Source: Chitinophaga fulva (GTDB lineage Bacteria; Bacteroidota; Bacteroidia; Chitinophagales; Chitinophagaceae). Taken from it: a stretch of 64,000 nt of DNA. The notes under the pieces are model-generated. The model did not search any database and was not told where the DNA came from. It saw only the letters and a program-made list of their open reading frames with translations. Position 1 is the first letter of the stretch; each line of letters starts with the position of its first letter. Positions 57,278 to 64,000 of this stretch are shown one piece after another. The translations under genes and the position numbers were made by a program. The stretch lies in NCBI RefSeq assembly GCF_012927205.1, contig NZ_JABBGC010000001.1, positions 2,852,810 through 2,916,809 of the forward strand, read 5' to 3'.

Positions 57278-57832
57278 ATGACGCTCATGAAAGATAAAAT
57301 AGTGTCGCTGGCGGATAAACTGATCCGCGTAAAAGGGTTCAACGCCTTTAGCTATAAAGACATTGCCGACCCGCTGTCGGTAAAAAACGCTGCGGTACAT
57401 TATCACTTCCCATCCAAGGCCGACCTGGGCATTGCCGTGGTAATGGGAGAGATGCAACGTTTTCAACATAACACACGGTTGTGGCGGCAGCTGCCGGAAG
57501 ACGAACAACTCGCCCATTTATTCGACGTGTTCCGCAGGCATTGTCATGCGGGCAACGTATGCCTGATGGGATCGCTGGCGCCTGACTATGAAACACTGAC
57601 GCCACCCATGCAAGAAAAAATCAATGAAATGGCAGAAGCCATCGTGGAATGGGTAACAGCCGTACTGGAAAACGGCCGTAAAAACAAACGCCTGCACTTC
57701 AAAGGCGCAGCGGGCGACAGGGCCCTGCTGGTCATCTCCAATCTTCAATCTTCCCTGCTGCTGGCCAGGGTCATGGGCACTGACACATTCGACAGGATCA
57801 GCCGGCAACTGCTGGAAGACTTACGTTCATAA
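57278..57832 (+). CDS. TetR-family transcriptional regulator
   Basis: A 184-aa regulator with an N-terminal helix-turn-helix (about 10-50; GFNAFSYKDIADPLSVKNAAVHYHFPSKADLGIAV) and a ligand-binding C-terminal domain. It likely controls itself and the FabF gene 11 bp downstream through the palindrome upstream of its start. The first helix differs slightly from the consensus (ADPLSVKNAAVHYHF), but the recognition helix is typical. An in-frame ATG lies nine bases downstream. Confidence 0.92.
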   Translation: MTLMKDKIVSLADKLIRVKGFNAFSYKDIADPLSVKNAAVHYHFPSKADLGIAVVMGEMQRFQHNTRLWRQLPEDEQLAHLFDVFRRHCHAGNVCLMGSLAPDYETLTPPMQEKINEMAEAIVEWVTAVLENGRKNKRLHFKGAAGDRALLVISNLQSSLLLARVMGTDTFDRISRQLLEDLRS

Positions 57833-57843
57833 AATCATATACT

Positions 57844-59085
57844 ATGAAAAGAGTTGTTATTACCGGTATGGGTGCGATCACTCCTTTGGGAAACAATGTG
57901 GCCACCTTCTGGAACAACCTCGTGGCAGGAACCAGCGGTGCTGCCACTATTACCCGCTTCGACGCCTCCCGCTTCCGGACAAAATTTGCCTGTGAGCTGA
58001 AAGGGTATGACCCCGCAACGGCGCTCGACAAGGCAGAAATACGGAAGACAGACCCCTTCACACAATACGCACTCTCCGCCGCAGCGGAAGCCATCAGTGA
58101 CGCAGGGCTCAACTTCTCCGCCATGGACCCGTTTGATACCGGCGTGATCTGGGGCTCCGGCCAGGGCGGCATGCAGACATTCGAAGAGCAGGTAACAGAA
58201 TACGTGACGGGCGATTATAACCCGCGCTTCAGTCCCTACTTCGTGCCACGGCTCATCACCAATATGGCTTCGGGTATGATCTCCATCAAATACGGCCTCA
58301 TGGGCATCAACTATACCACGGTGTCTGCCTGTGCGACTTCCAATACGGCCATTATGGACGCACTTAACTATATCCGTCTGGGTAAAGCCAAAGTGATGAT
58401 CACCGGCGGTTCTGAAGCACCCATCACCCCCGCTTCGGTAGGTGGTTTCTGCGCCATGAAAGCGATGTCTGTCAGGAATGACGATCCCACGGCAGCTTCC
58501 CGTCCTTTTGATACGGACCGCGACGGCTTCGTCATGGGCGAAGGTGCCGCGGCACTGGTACTGGAAGAATACGAACATGCCAAAGCCCGTGGCGCCCATA
58601 TTTACGCGGAAGTGGCCGGCGCAGCGATGACGGCAGACGCGTACCACATGACCGCCACACACCCGGAAGGCCTCGGCGCATTACAGGCCATGAAAAGCGC
58701 CTTACAAGAGGCGGAACTGGCCCCTCAACAAGTCGACTATCTCAATGCCCACGCTACGTCCACACCGGTGGGCGACCTCAGCGAAATAGCGGCGATTACG
58801 CGACTGTTCGGCGCTACGCCTGACCATCTGCACATCAGCGCCACCAAATCCATGACAGGTCACCTGCTGGGCGCTGCGGGCGCTATTGAAGCCATCGCCT
58901 GCATCAAAAGCATCACGGATGGCATCATACCGCCTACGATCAATACTACAACGCTGGACCCGGCCATCCCTGCCGGATTACAGATTGTCTTAAAAACAGC
59001 CATCGAAAAAGAGGTGAAAGTGGCTGTCAGCAATACTTTTGGCTTCGGTGGCCACAATGGTATTGTAGTATTCAGAAAAATATAG
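57844..59085 (+). CDS. Beta-ketoacyl-ACP synthase II (FabF type)
   Basis: A 413-aa KAS II condensing enzyme with the Cys-His-His triad: C163 in SACATSN, H303 in NAHATSTPVGD and H340 in KSMTGHLLGA. It elongates acyl-ACP with malonyl-ACP in fatty acid or aryl polyene synthesis. No acyl carrier protein, FabG or other fatty acid genes are adjacent, so it is probably a second copy under the control of the adjacent TetR regulator rather than the housekeeping fabF. Confidence 0.94.
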   Translation: MKRVVITGMGAITPLGNNVATFWNNLVAGTSGAATITRFDASRFRTKFACELKGYDPATALDKAEIRKTDPFTQYALSAAAEAISDAGLNFSAMDPFDTGVIWGSGQGGMQTFEEQVTEYVTGDYNPRFSPYFVPRLITNMASGMISIKYGLMGINYTTVSACATSNTAIMDALNYIRLGKAKVMITGGSEAPITPASVGGFCAMKAMSVRNDDPTAASRPFDTDRDGFVMGEGAAALVLEEYEHAKARGAHIYAEVAGAAMTADAYHMTATHPEGLGALQAMKSALQEAELAPQQVDYLNAHATSTPVGDLSEIAAITRLFGATPDHLHISATKSMTGHLLGAAGAIEAIACIKSITDGIIPPTINTTTLDPAIPAGLQIVLKTAIEKEVKVAVSNTFGFGGHNGIVVFRKI

Positions 59086-59149
59086 GCAAAACTGTATCTT
59101 GTGTGTTGGTCATTTCCGAAACTATCAACCTGAAATTATCAACTGAACA

Positions 59150-60763
59150 ATGAAGCCAATTTTCTTAAGTATGCTCCTGTGGGTCTGTTGCCAGCAATCA
59201 TATGCGCAACAGGCCTGCCCTGTTATTCCGCTGCCGGCACAGTCTTCCCGGGCCAACGGTGATATGATACTCAACGATGAAGTAGTGATCGCGGCGAAAG
59301 ACAACAGCCTGCGTCCGCTGGCCGACTATCTCAGTAAAGAACTGGAACGCCGGTTTAATATCAGCCATGGGGATAAAGGCAAATCATCCGGCAAGGCAAC
59401 GGTGATCACCCTGGAACGCAGTAAGACAGGTGGTAACCCTGACGCCTACACGCTCCGGATGAACAAGGCTGGCGCGGTGATCGCTGCGACCCGTCCGGAA
59501 GGCATTTTCAACGGCATCAGCACATTATTGCAGCTGGCGGAAACAACTGTGCCTACCGGTACCTCCCGGCATGTGGCCTGCTGGAACATTACCGACGCGC
59601 CCCGCTATGCATGGCGTGGCTTTATGCTCGATGAATCCCGCTTCTTCTTTGGGAAAGAGAAAGTGAAATCCATTCTCGACTGGATGGCTTTCTTCAAGTT
59701 AAACCGCTTTCACTGGCACCTGACAGATGCGCCAGGCTGGCGGCTGGAAATCAAAAAGTATCCGCTGCTCACTACTGTCGGTGGCATCGGCAACCATCAC
59801 GATCCTAAAGCGCCGGCTGCTTTCTATACCCAGGACGATATCCGCGAGATCGTGGCGTATGCAAAGGAACGTTTTATTGAAGTGGTCCCGGAAATAGACA
59901 TGCCCGGCCATGCCAGCGCGGCCAACAGGGCTTATCCTGCCTTCGATGGCGGTGGCACGGAGAAATACCCCTCTTTTACCTTTAACCCGGGCAAAGAAGG
60001 TACTTACCCGTACCTGGCGGATATCCTGAAGGAAACAGCTTCGCTTTTCCCTTCCGGCATGATCCACCTCGGCGGCGATGAGGTGTCCTTCGGCAACAAA
60101 GCATGGGATACCGATACCGGCGTGATCAGCCTGATGAAAGCCAAAGGTTTCGTTAACCGCAAACAGGTGGAGGATTACTTCTTTCAGCGTATGGCCGATA
60201 CCGTATTCAGTCTGCATAACAAGGTGATGGCCTGGGATGAAATTGCCACGGCCAGCCTGCCGGCCAATAAAACCATTGTTTGCTGGTGGAGACAGGAAAA
60301 ACCGGAGAACCTGAAAATGGCGCTGGACAAAGGTTATAGCGTAGTGATCTGCCCGCGCCTGCCTTTTTATTTCGACTTTGTACAGGACAGTGCCCATAAA
60401 ATAGGCCGCAGATGGAAAGTAGGGGAGTACAACAACCTGAAGACGGTGTATGATTTTTCTGTTGCCAGTCTCCCTGCGGTGAGCGGGCATGAAAAGCAGG
60501 TGCTGGGCGTACAGGCATGCCTGTGGTCAGAGACCATCTCCAATCCGAAAAGGCTGGATTTCCTGCTGTTCCCCCGTATCACGGCGTTTGCAGAAGCAGC
60601 CTGGACACAGCCGGCGTCAAGGAATTTCGATCAATACATCGAACGACTGAAGCCGCAGATGGAACTGTTTGAACAGGCCCATCTTTACTACTACGACTAC
60701 TTTGCGCCGTCCCGCCATGTGGAGACGGGCAAACCAACTGATCAGAAGAGTTTTATCGATTAA
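59150..60763 (+). CDS. Exported beta-N-acetylhexosaminidase, GH20
   Basis: A 537-aa GH20 enzyme with a signal peptide (about 1-19), an N-terminal GH20b-like domain and the catalytic barrel: FHWHLTDAPGWRLEIKKYP, EIDMPGHASAA and HLGGDE with the catalytic Asp310-Glu311 pair. It removes terminal N-acetylglucosamine or N-acetylgalactosamine from chitin fragments or other glycans by substrate-assisted catalysis, in the periplasm or outside the cell, fitting a chitinolytic Bacteroidota. It sits alone, next to a convergent exporter gene. Confidence 0.95.
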   Translation: MKPIFLSMLLWVCCQQSYAQQACPVIPLPAQSSRANGDMILNDEVVIAAKDNSLRPLADYLSKELERRFNISHGDKGKSSGKATVITLERSKTGGNPDAYTLRMNKAGAVIAATRPEGIFNGISTLLQLAETTVPTGTSRHVACWNITDAPRYAWRGFMLDESRFFFGKEKVKSILDWMAFFKLNRFHWHLTDAPGWRLEIKKYPLLTTVGGIGNHHDPKAPAAFYTQDDIREIVAYAKERFIEVVPEIDMPGHASAANRAYPAFDGGGTEKYPSFTFNPGKEGTYPYLADILKETASLFPSGMIHLGGDEVSFGNKAWDTDTGVISLMKAKGFVNRKQVEDYFFQRMADTVFSLHNKVMAWDEIATASLPANKTIVCWWRQEKPENLKMALDKGYSVVICPRLPFYFDFVQDSAHKIGRRWKVGEYNNLKTVYDFSVASLPAVSGHEKQVLGVQACLWSETISNPKRLDFLLFPRITAFAEAAWTQPASRNFDQYIERLKPQMELFEQAHLYYYDYFAPSRHVETGKPTDQKSFID

Positions 60764-60765
60764 GG

Positions 60766-61386
60766 TTATTTGCCTTTATCAAGCGCCATTTTCAGTGCCA
60801 GTCCTGCAAAGACGCTGCCCATGAGCCATTTCTGGGCGCGTACCCAGCCGGGATTGGCGCTGAACCAGCGCGTTACCCGCGCGGCAGAGAAGATGATCAG
60901 GCTGTTGACCGTGAAACTGATCATCAGCTGGATAAACCCAAGCGTGAGGCTCTGCATCAATACAGGCCCATATTCCGGCTTAATGAACTGGGGAAAAAGA
61001 GAGAGATAAAATACAGCGATCTTGGGATTCAGGATGCTGGTAAACAATCCCATACTGAACAAACGCAGGGGCGTATCGTTTTTAAGTTGACCGGTATTTT
61101 CAAATACCGCCCGCCCACCGGGCTTCACCGCCTGCCACGCCATATACAGCAAATACATCACACCAATTGTTTTCAGGGTAGTATACGCATAAGGGATGGC
61201 CATCAGGATGCTGGTAAGGCCAAAAGAAACCAGTGTGATATGGAAGAGTAATCCGGCGGCAACCCCCAACAATGAGATCATGGCGGCTTTCCTGCCCTGT
61301 GTCACCGAACGGGTGACGAGGTAAATCATGTTCGGGCCCGGTGTGAGCACCATGATCAAAGCGGCGAAGGCAAAAAGTAACAGCAT
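60766..61386 (-). CDS. LysE/RhtB-family amino acid exporter
   Basis: A 206-aa membrane protein with about six transmembrane segments and the family N-terminal motif (TPGPNMIYLVTRSVTQGRKAA). Members export amino acids or homoserine lactones. It converges on the hexosaminidase gene with a gap of only 2 bp; no strong hairpin separates them. Confidence 0.92.
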   Translation of the reverse strand: MLLLFAFAALIMVLTPGPNMIYLVTRSVTQGRKAAMISLLGVAAGLLFHITLVSFGLTSILMAIPYAYTTLKTIGVMYLLYMAWQAVKPGGRAVFENTGQLKNDTPLRLFSMGLFTSILNPKIAVFYLSLFPQFIKPEYGPVLMQSLTLGFIQLMISFTVNSLIIFSAARVTRWFSANPGWVRAQKWLMGSVFAGLALKMALDKGK

Positions 61387-61458
61387 GGCACAAAGAATTT
61401 ACTGACTCTCCTGATATGCGAAAAGACCTGTAAAAGTAACAATTTGCCACATTAATTC

Positions 61459-61566
61459 AGTTCCGTTTCCGCACATCAGGGGAATCAGTAGTAATCATGG
61501 CCATCACAGTTTAGTTTCGTTTTCGCACATCAGGAGAATCAGTAGTAATCATGGCCATCACAGTTT
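61459..61566. repeat. 54-bp tandem duplication at the 3' end of a SnoaL-like gene
   Basis: Two copies (61459-61512 and 61513-61566) of a 54-bp unit differ at only a few positions. The unit spans the last 17 codons of the minus-strand SnoaL-like gene plus a stop. The copy nearer the gene ends with TAA; the second copy continues in frame and encodes nearly the same 17 residues ending with TGA. Confidence 0.9.
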
Positions 61567-61984
61567 TCATGAGCCAGCCGGGCTTCTTTATCCGGCAGTT
61601 ATGAAAAGCGGCCATTTGCCACTGGTCTTCGTTGTTTTTGATCCACAGGGTGGTATTGATGGAATGGCGGCTTTGAGGAGCTTTTTTCTGCCAGCGGAAA
61701 CGGATAGCACCACGGGCAATCACTACCGCGGTACGGTCGTTCAGAAACCGCATCTGGTCAATTTCCCCTTCCAGTTTGGCGCCACGGAACATAAAATTGT
61801 TCATCAGCTGTTCGTGGGAAGTGATGTATTCCTGCCGTCCCTTCAGGTGCATGCCATTAAAAGTAATGTAGTCGCAGTCTTCCGTCAGATGGACGGCCGC
61901 GCCTTTGAAATCCAGCGTTTCAAACGACCGGTAAATTTCTTCGTTGACCTGCCGGATAGCTTTCATTTCAGTTACTTTGTTCAT
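61511..61984 (-). CDS. SnoaL/DUF4440-like small protein
   Basis: A 157-aa protein of the NTF2-like fold family (SgcJ/EcaC or DUF4440 type): a helical start (IRQVNEEIYRSFETLDFKGAAVHLTEDCDYITFNG), a Thr/Asp/Glu-rich beta core and IKNNEDQWQMAAFHNCRI. Substrate unknown; such proteins often have steroid-isomerase-like or binding roles. The start at 61984 (MNKVTEM) is preferred over 62059. The last 17 codons are tandemly duplicated downstream. Confidence 0.75.
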   Translation of the reverse strand: MNKVTEMKAIRQVNEEIYRSFETLDFKGAAVHLTEDCDYITFNGMHLKGRQEYITSHEQLMNNFMFRGAKLEGEIDQMRFLNDRTAVVIARGAIRFRWQKKAPQSRHSINTTLWIKNNEDQWQMAAFHNCRIKKPGWLMKTVMAMITTDSPDVRKRN

Positions 61985-62099
61985 AATACCTGTTTTTGAT
62001 GATACAAAACTAGGCCAGACCATGGCGCCAGAACAGGCTTTTTCAGTTGAATGCATCACCTCTTCGGTGAAAACAGGATTTTTATCGGTGAAAGGAAAT

Positions 62100-62921
62100 C
62101 TATTGTTTTTTTGCCGTCACCTGGCGCACGACTTCCGGCAAGTTAGGTGTAAAGCCCGGCAATTTTATCTTGTAGCGGAACATGCCATTGTAGCTGTCGG
62201 CTTCTTTCAGCAGCTCATGACCGGATTTGCTGATCCAGAAGGATTGTTCATAAGGCCAGCCTTGTGGCGTGGTACCGCCGGTATGTAGTATCCAGCAGTC
62301 CACCTGCCTGTTGTCCAGGGTGGTCAGCATTTCACTGCCGGTAACGGTATACTTTACGTAGGCCGGTGGATCCAGGCCTGCGTCATAAAACAGGATGTAG
62401 AATGTTTTGCCGGCGGCCAGCGGCAGCATCTCAAACGTTTCGATATCGAGGTGCCAGTTGTAGTTAGGGCTGTTAAAATCAAGCGTATAGCCGGCAGCTT
62501 TATTGTCTGCCACAGAATCGGCGCCTTTGATACCAGTGGCCGACCAGTTATAGGCCTTTGTCCCGGTGGCTGCGGTTGCTGAGTGGTACAGTGGTGAGAA
62601 GTCCTTTTCACTGTTGATGGAATAGAAGCTTCTGTAATAGTTACTGTCTGTGTTGTACCAACTTTGTTTAACTTCAATTACTGGTTGATGATGGTACTGG
62701 CTTTTGCTGACCTCGCGCATCCACAGGGAGAAGGACAGCATTTTAGGTTTGTCGGGAAACTGAAAGTATACAAGATACTGCCGTAGCCCGGGTTGCAGCC
62801 AGCGGGTATTCAGGGCATGATGGCGGGGGCTGATCGTGTCTGCCTGTGCAGACGCCTGTTGCAGGGCAAACAACAGGATAACGAAGGCCCATAAAGAACG
62901 GCGGGAGGAGAACATTGTCAT
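62100..62921 (-). CDS. Exported DUF3108-like protein
   Basis: A 273-aa protein with a signal peptide (about 3-26, ending ASAQ) and a beta-rich periplasmic or outer-membrane body resembling DUF3108-type proteins (segments such as LIVYFQFPDK-like, TFYILFYDAG, YTVTGSEML and QSFWISKSGHELLK). The function of the family is not known to me. Start at the ATG at 62921; ATG at 62915 is equally possible, and a TTG at 62951 adds a non-signal extension. An imperfect inverted repeat (about 62954-62980, with a 3-nt bulge) lies in its 5' leader. Confidence 0.6.
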   Translation of the reverse strand: MTMFSSRRSLWAFVILLFALQQASAQADTISPRHHALNTRWLQPGLRQYLVYFQFPDKPKMLSFSLWMREVSKSQYHHQPVIEVKQSWYNTDSNYYRSFYSINSEKDFSPLYHSATAATGTKAYNWSATGIKGADSVADNKAAGYTLDFNSPNYNWHLDIETFEMLPLAAGKTFYILFYDAGLDPPAYVKYTVTGSEMLTTLDNRQVDCWILHTGGTTPQGWPYEQSFWISKSGHELLKEADSYNGMFRYKIKLPGFTPNLPEVVRQVTAKKQ

Positions 62922-63160
62922 AACAGTATCTACATTTTGTTGATATAACAAATGTTGATCATCCGCGTAAGCGGATCAACTTAATTCAATCATCACCGGA
63001 ATAAATTCAACAAGCGGCCTTCATCTCCCATATGATCCGGTTGATTAAAAAAGAAGGGGGGATGGTTGAGCAAAACAGGGCAACCATTGAAAAAAACGGT
63101 CAATAGCAGATGTGATCTGGTACCTTTGAAGAACAGTCTAAACCTTTGTATTTTTCAGCC

Positions 63161-64000
63161 ATGGGAATTTTTAAAGCGATGCCAGTCACTATGCGGCTGC
63201 AATGGGGGTTATGGATATTACTCCTGCTGCTGCTGTTTTTTACGCTGTTGCCGGAAGACGGCTTTGTACAGTCAGGCGCCTATGCCATACTGAATACAGG
63301 GTTTTATGCGCTGGTAGTATATGGCAATATCAGTTTTTTATATCCCCGCCTGTTCCTGAAAAACAGGAAGGTCCTGTATATCCTCGCGGCGGTGGCGGGC
63401 CTGCTGGTTGCCAGCCTGCTCCGGACTTACAGCATGATGTGGATATACAATACCTTTTTTAACATGAAACCACATCCGGAGCTGGTGACTACCATGATCT
63501 TTGTACGTAATGTATCTGGTTTGCTGACTATCTTTCTGCTTAGTTTCATTCTACGGATTTTTATTGCCTATTTTGTGTTGAAACGCAAGGCAGAAGAAAT
63601 GCAGCAACAACATGCGCAAACAGAGCTGGAGCTGCTGAAATCGCAGGTACAGCCGCATTTCCTGTTTAACACGCTGAACAATATTTATTATGAAGCCTTC
63701 CGGGAGGCGCCGCATACCGCACTGCTGATAGAAAGGCTCTCAGAGATCATGCGTTATTTTGTGGATGAAAGCCCGAAGGACAAAGTCAATTTATCTACTG
63801 AAATAAATTTCCTTGAAAACTATATAGCACTCGAAAAAATACGCATCCGGCATGAAATTGGCTTAACATTCACCAGGGATATCGATGATGACTATCGTAT
63901 ACCTCCCATGCTACTGATGACGTTCGTGGAGAACATTTTCAAGCATGGCATTGATAAGACCAGTACACATAACCAGATAGCTATCACCTTATTATGCCGA
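63161..64000 (+). CDS. LytS/YehU-type sensor histidine kinase, N-terminal part; 3' end outside window
   Basis: An open frame of 280 codons running off the right edge. About four transmembrane segments lie in residues 10-145, followed by the His-kinase phosphoacceptor region with QVQPHFLFNTLN (H166 the phosphorylated His) and later segments LLIERLSEIMRYFV and LENYIALEKIRIRHEI, then the start of the ATPase domain (PPMLLMTFVENIFKHGI with the N-box Asn). This is the LytS/YehU class of two-component kinases; a LytR-type response regulator probably follows outside the window. Confidence 0.92.
   Translation, partial: MGIFKAMPVTMRLQWGLWILLLLLLFFTLLPEDGFVQSGAYAILNTGFYALVVYGNISFLYPRLFLKNRKVLYILAAVAGLLVASLLRTYSMMWIYNTFFNMKPHPELVTTMIFVRNVSGLLTIFLLSFILRIFIAYFVLKRKAEEMQQQHAQTELELLKSQVQPHFLFNTLNNIYYEAFREAPHTALLIERLSEIMRYFVDESPKDKVNLSTEINFLENYIALEKIRIRHEIGLTFTRDIDDDYRIPPMLLMTFVENIFKHGIDKTSTHNQIAITLLCR

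Noticed and set aside
62954..62980. Riboswitch or strong terminator upstream of the DUF3108-like gene
   Set aside because: The inverted repeat has a 3-nt bulge and no T run, and no riboswitch core is recognisable.

Overview
The window looks like a chromosomal segment of a Bacteroidota bacterium of the Chitinophaga type (Chitinophagaceae). Supporting signs are a SusC/SusD pair behind an ECF sigma factor and FecR anti-sigma factor, a TlpA-type thioredoxin beside it, large FtsX-type permeases of the Bacteroidota kind, a TTTG/TAnnTTTG-like promoter, a GH20 hexosaminidase and a LytS-type kinase. No plasmid or phage genes, insertion sequences, rRNA or CRISPR arrays were seen.

Region 1 (1 to about 39.9 kb) is one long plus-strand gene train with very short gaps, closed by two strong terminators. 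It is a non-ribosomal peptide biosynthetic cluster: the end of an asparagine synthetase, an aspartate/glutamate racemase, a four-module NRPS (A-T-C-A-T-E-C-A-T-E-C-A-T), a two-module NRPS with a TubC-like docking domain and a terminal extra C domain (C-A-T-E-C-A-T-E-C), a CmlA-like diiron hydroxylase, a SyrD/PvdE-type exporter, an SDR, and a separate A-T-E-R protein ending in a thioester reductase. Tailoring and transport genes follow: a 64-aa protein, a GT9 glycosyltransferase, an FtsX permease, a TauD/AsnO-like dioxygenase and an FkbM-like methyltransferase. Pocket residues read by eye give a model product X1 - D-Asn - D-Phe - L-Asn - D-Asn - D-Tyr/Phe - Asp(D?) released reductively as an aldehyde or alcohol. 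The asparagine synthetase and racemase fit as precursor supply. NRPS2 modules 5-6 are a 7.08-kb copy of NRPS1 modules 2-3 at a constant 12,295-bp offset; the A-domain specificity region stands out as a divergent patch.

Region 2 (40.0 to 47.0 kb) is mixed: an orphan HsdR-N-like nuclease-fold protein (minus), an AraC regulator with a Tet(X)-like FAD monooxygenase, an exported protein with one CxxCH haem motif, a cupin protein and a DUF2459/TIGR02117-like membrane-anchored protein.

Region 3 (47.1 to 55.7 kb) is an outer-membrane uptake locus: ECF sigma, FecR, SusC, SusD and a TlpA-like thioredoxin.

Region 4 (55.7 to 64 kb) is housekeeping and accessory: a BON lipoprotein, a BON/SH3b protein, tRNA-Leu(CAG), a TetR regulator with a 20-bp palindromic operator in its own promoter, FabF, GH20 hexosaminidase, a LysE-type exporter, a SnoaL-like protein whose 3' end is tandemly duplicated, a DUF3108-like exported protein and the start of a LytS-type sensor kinase that runs off the window.
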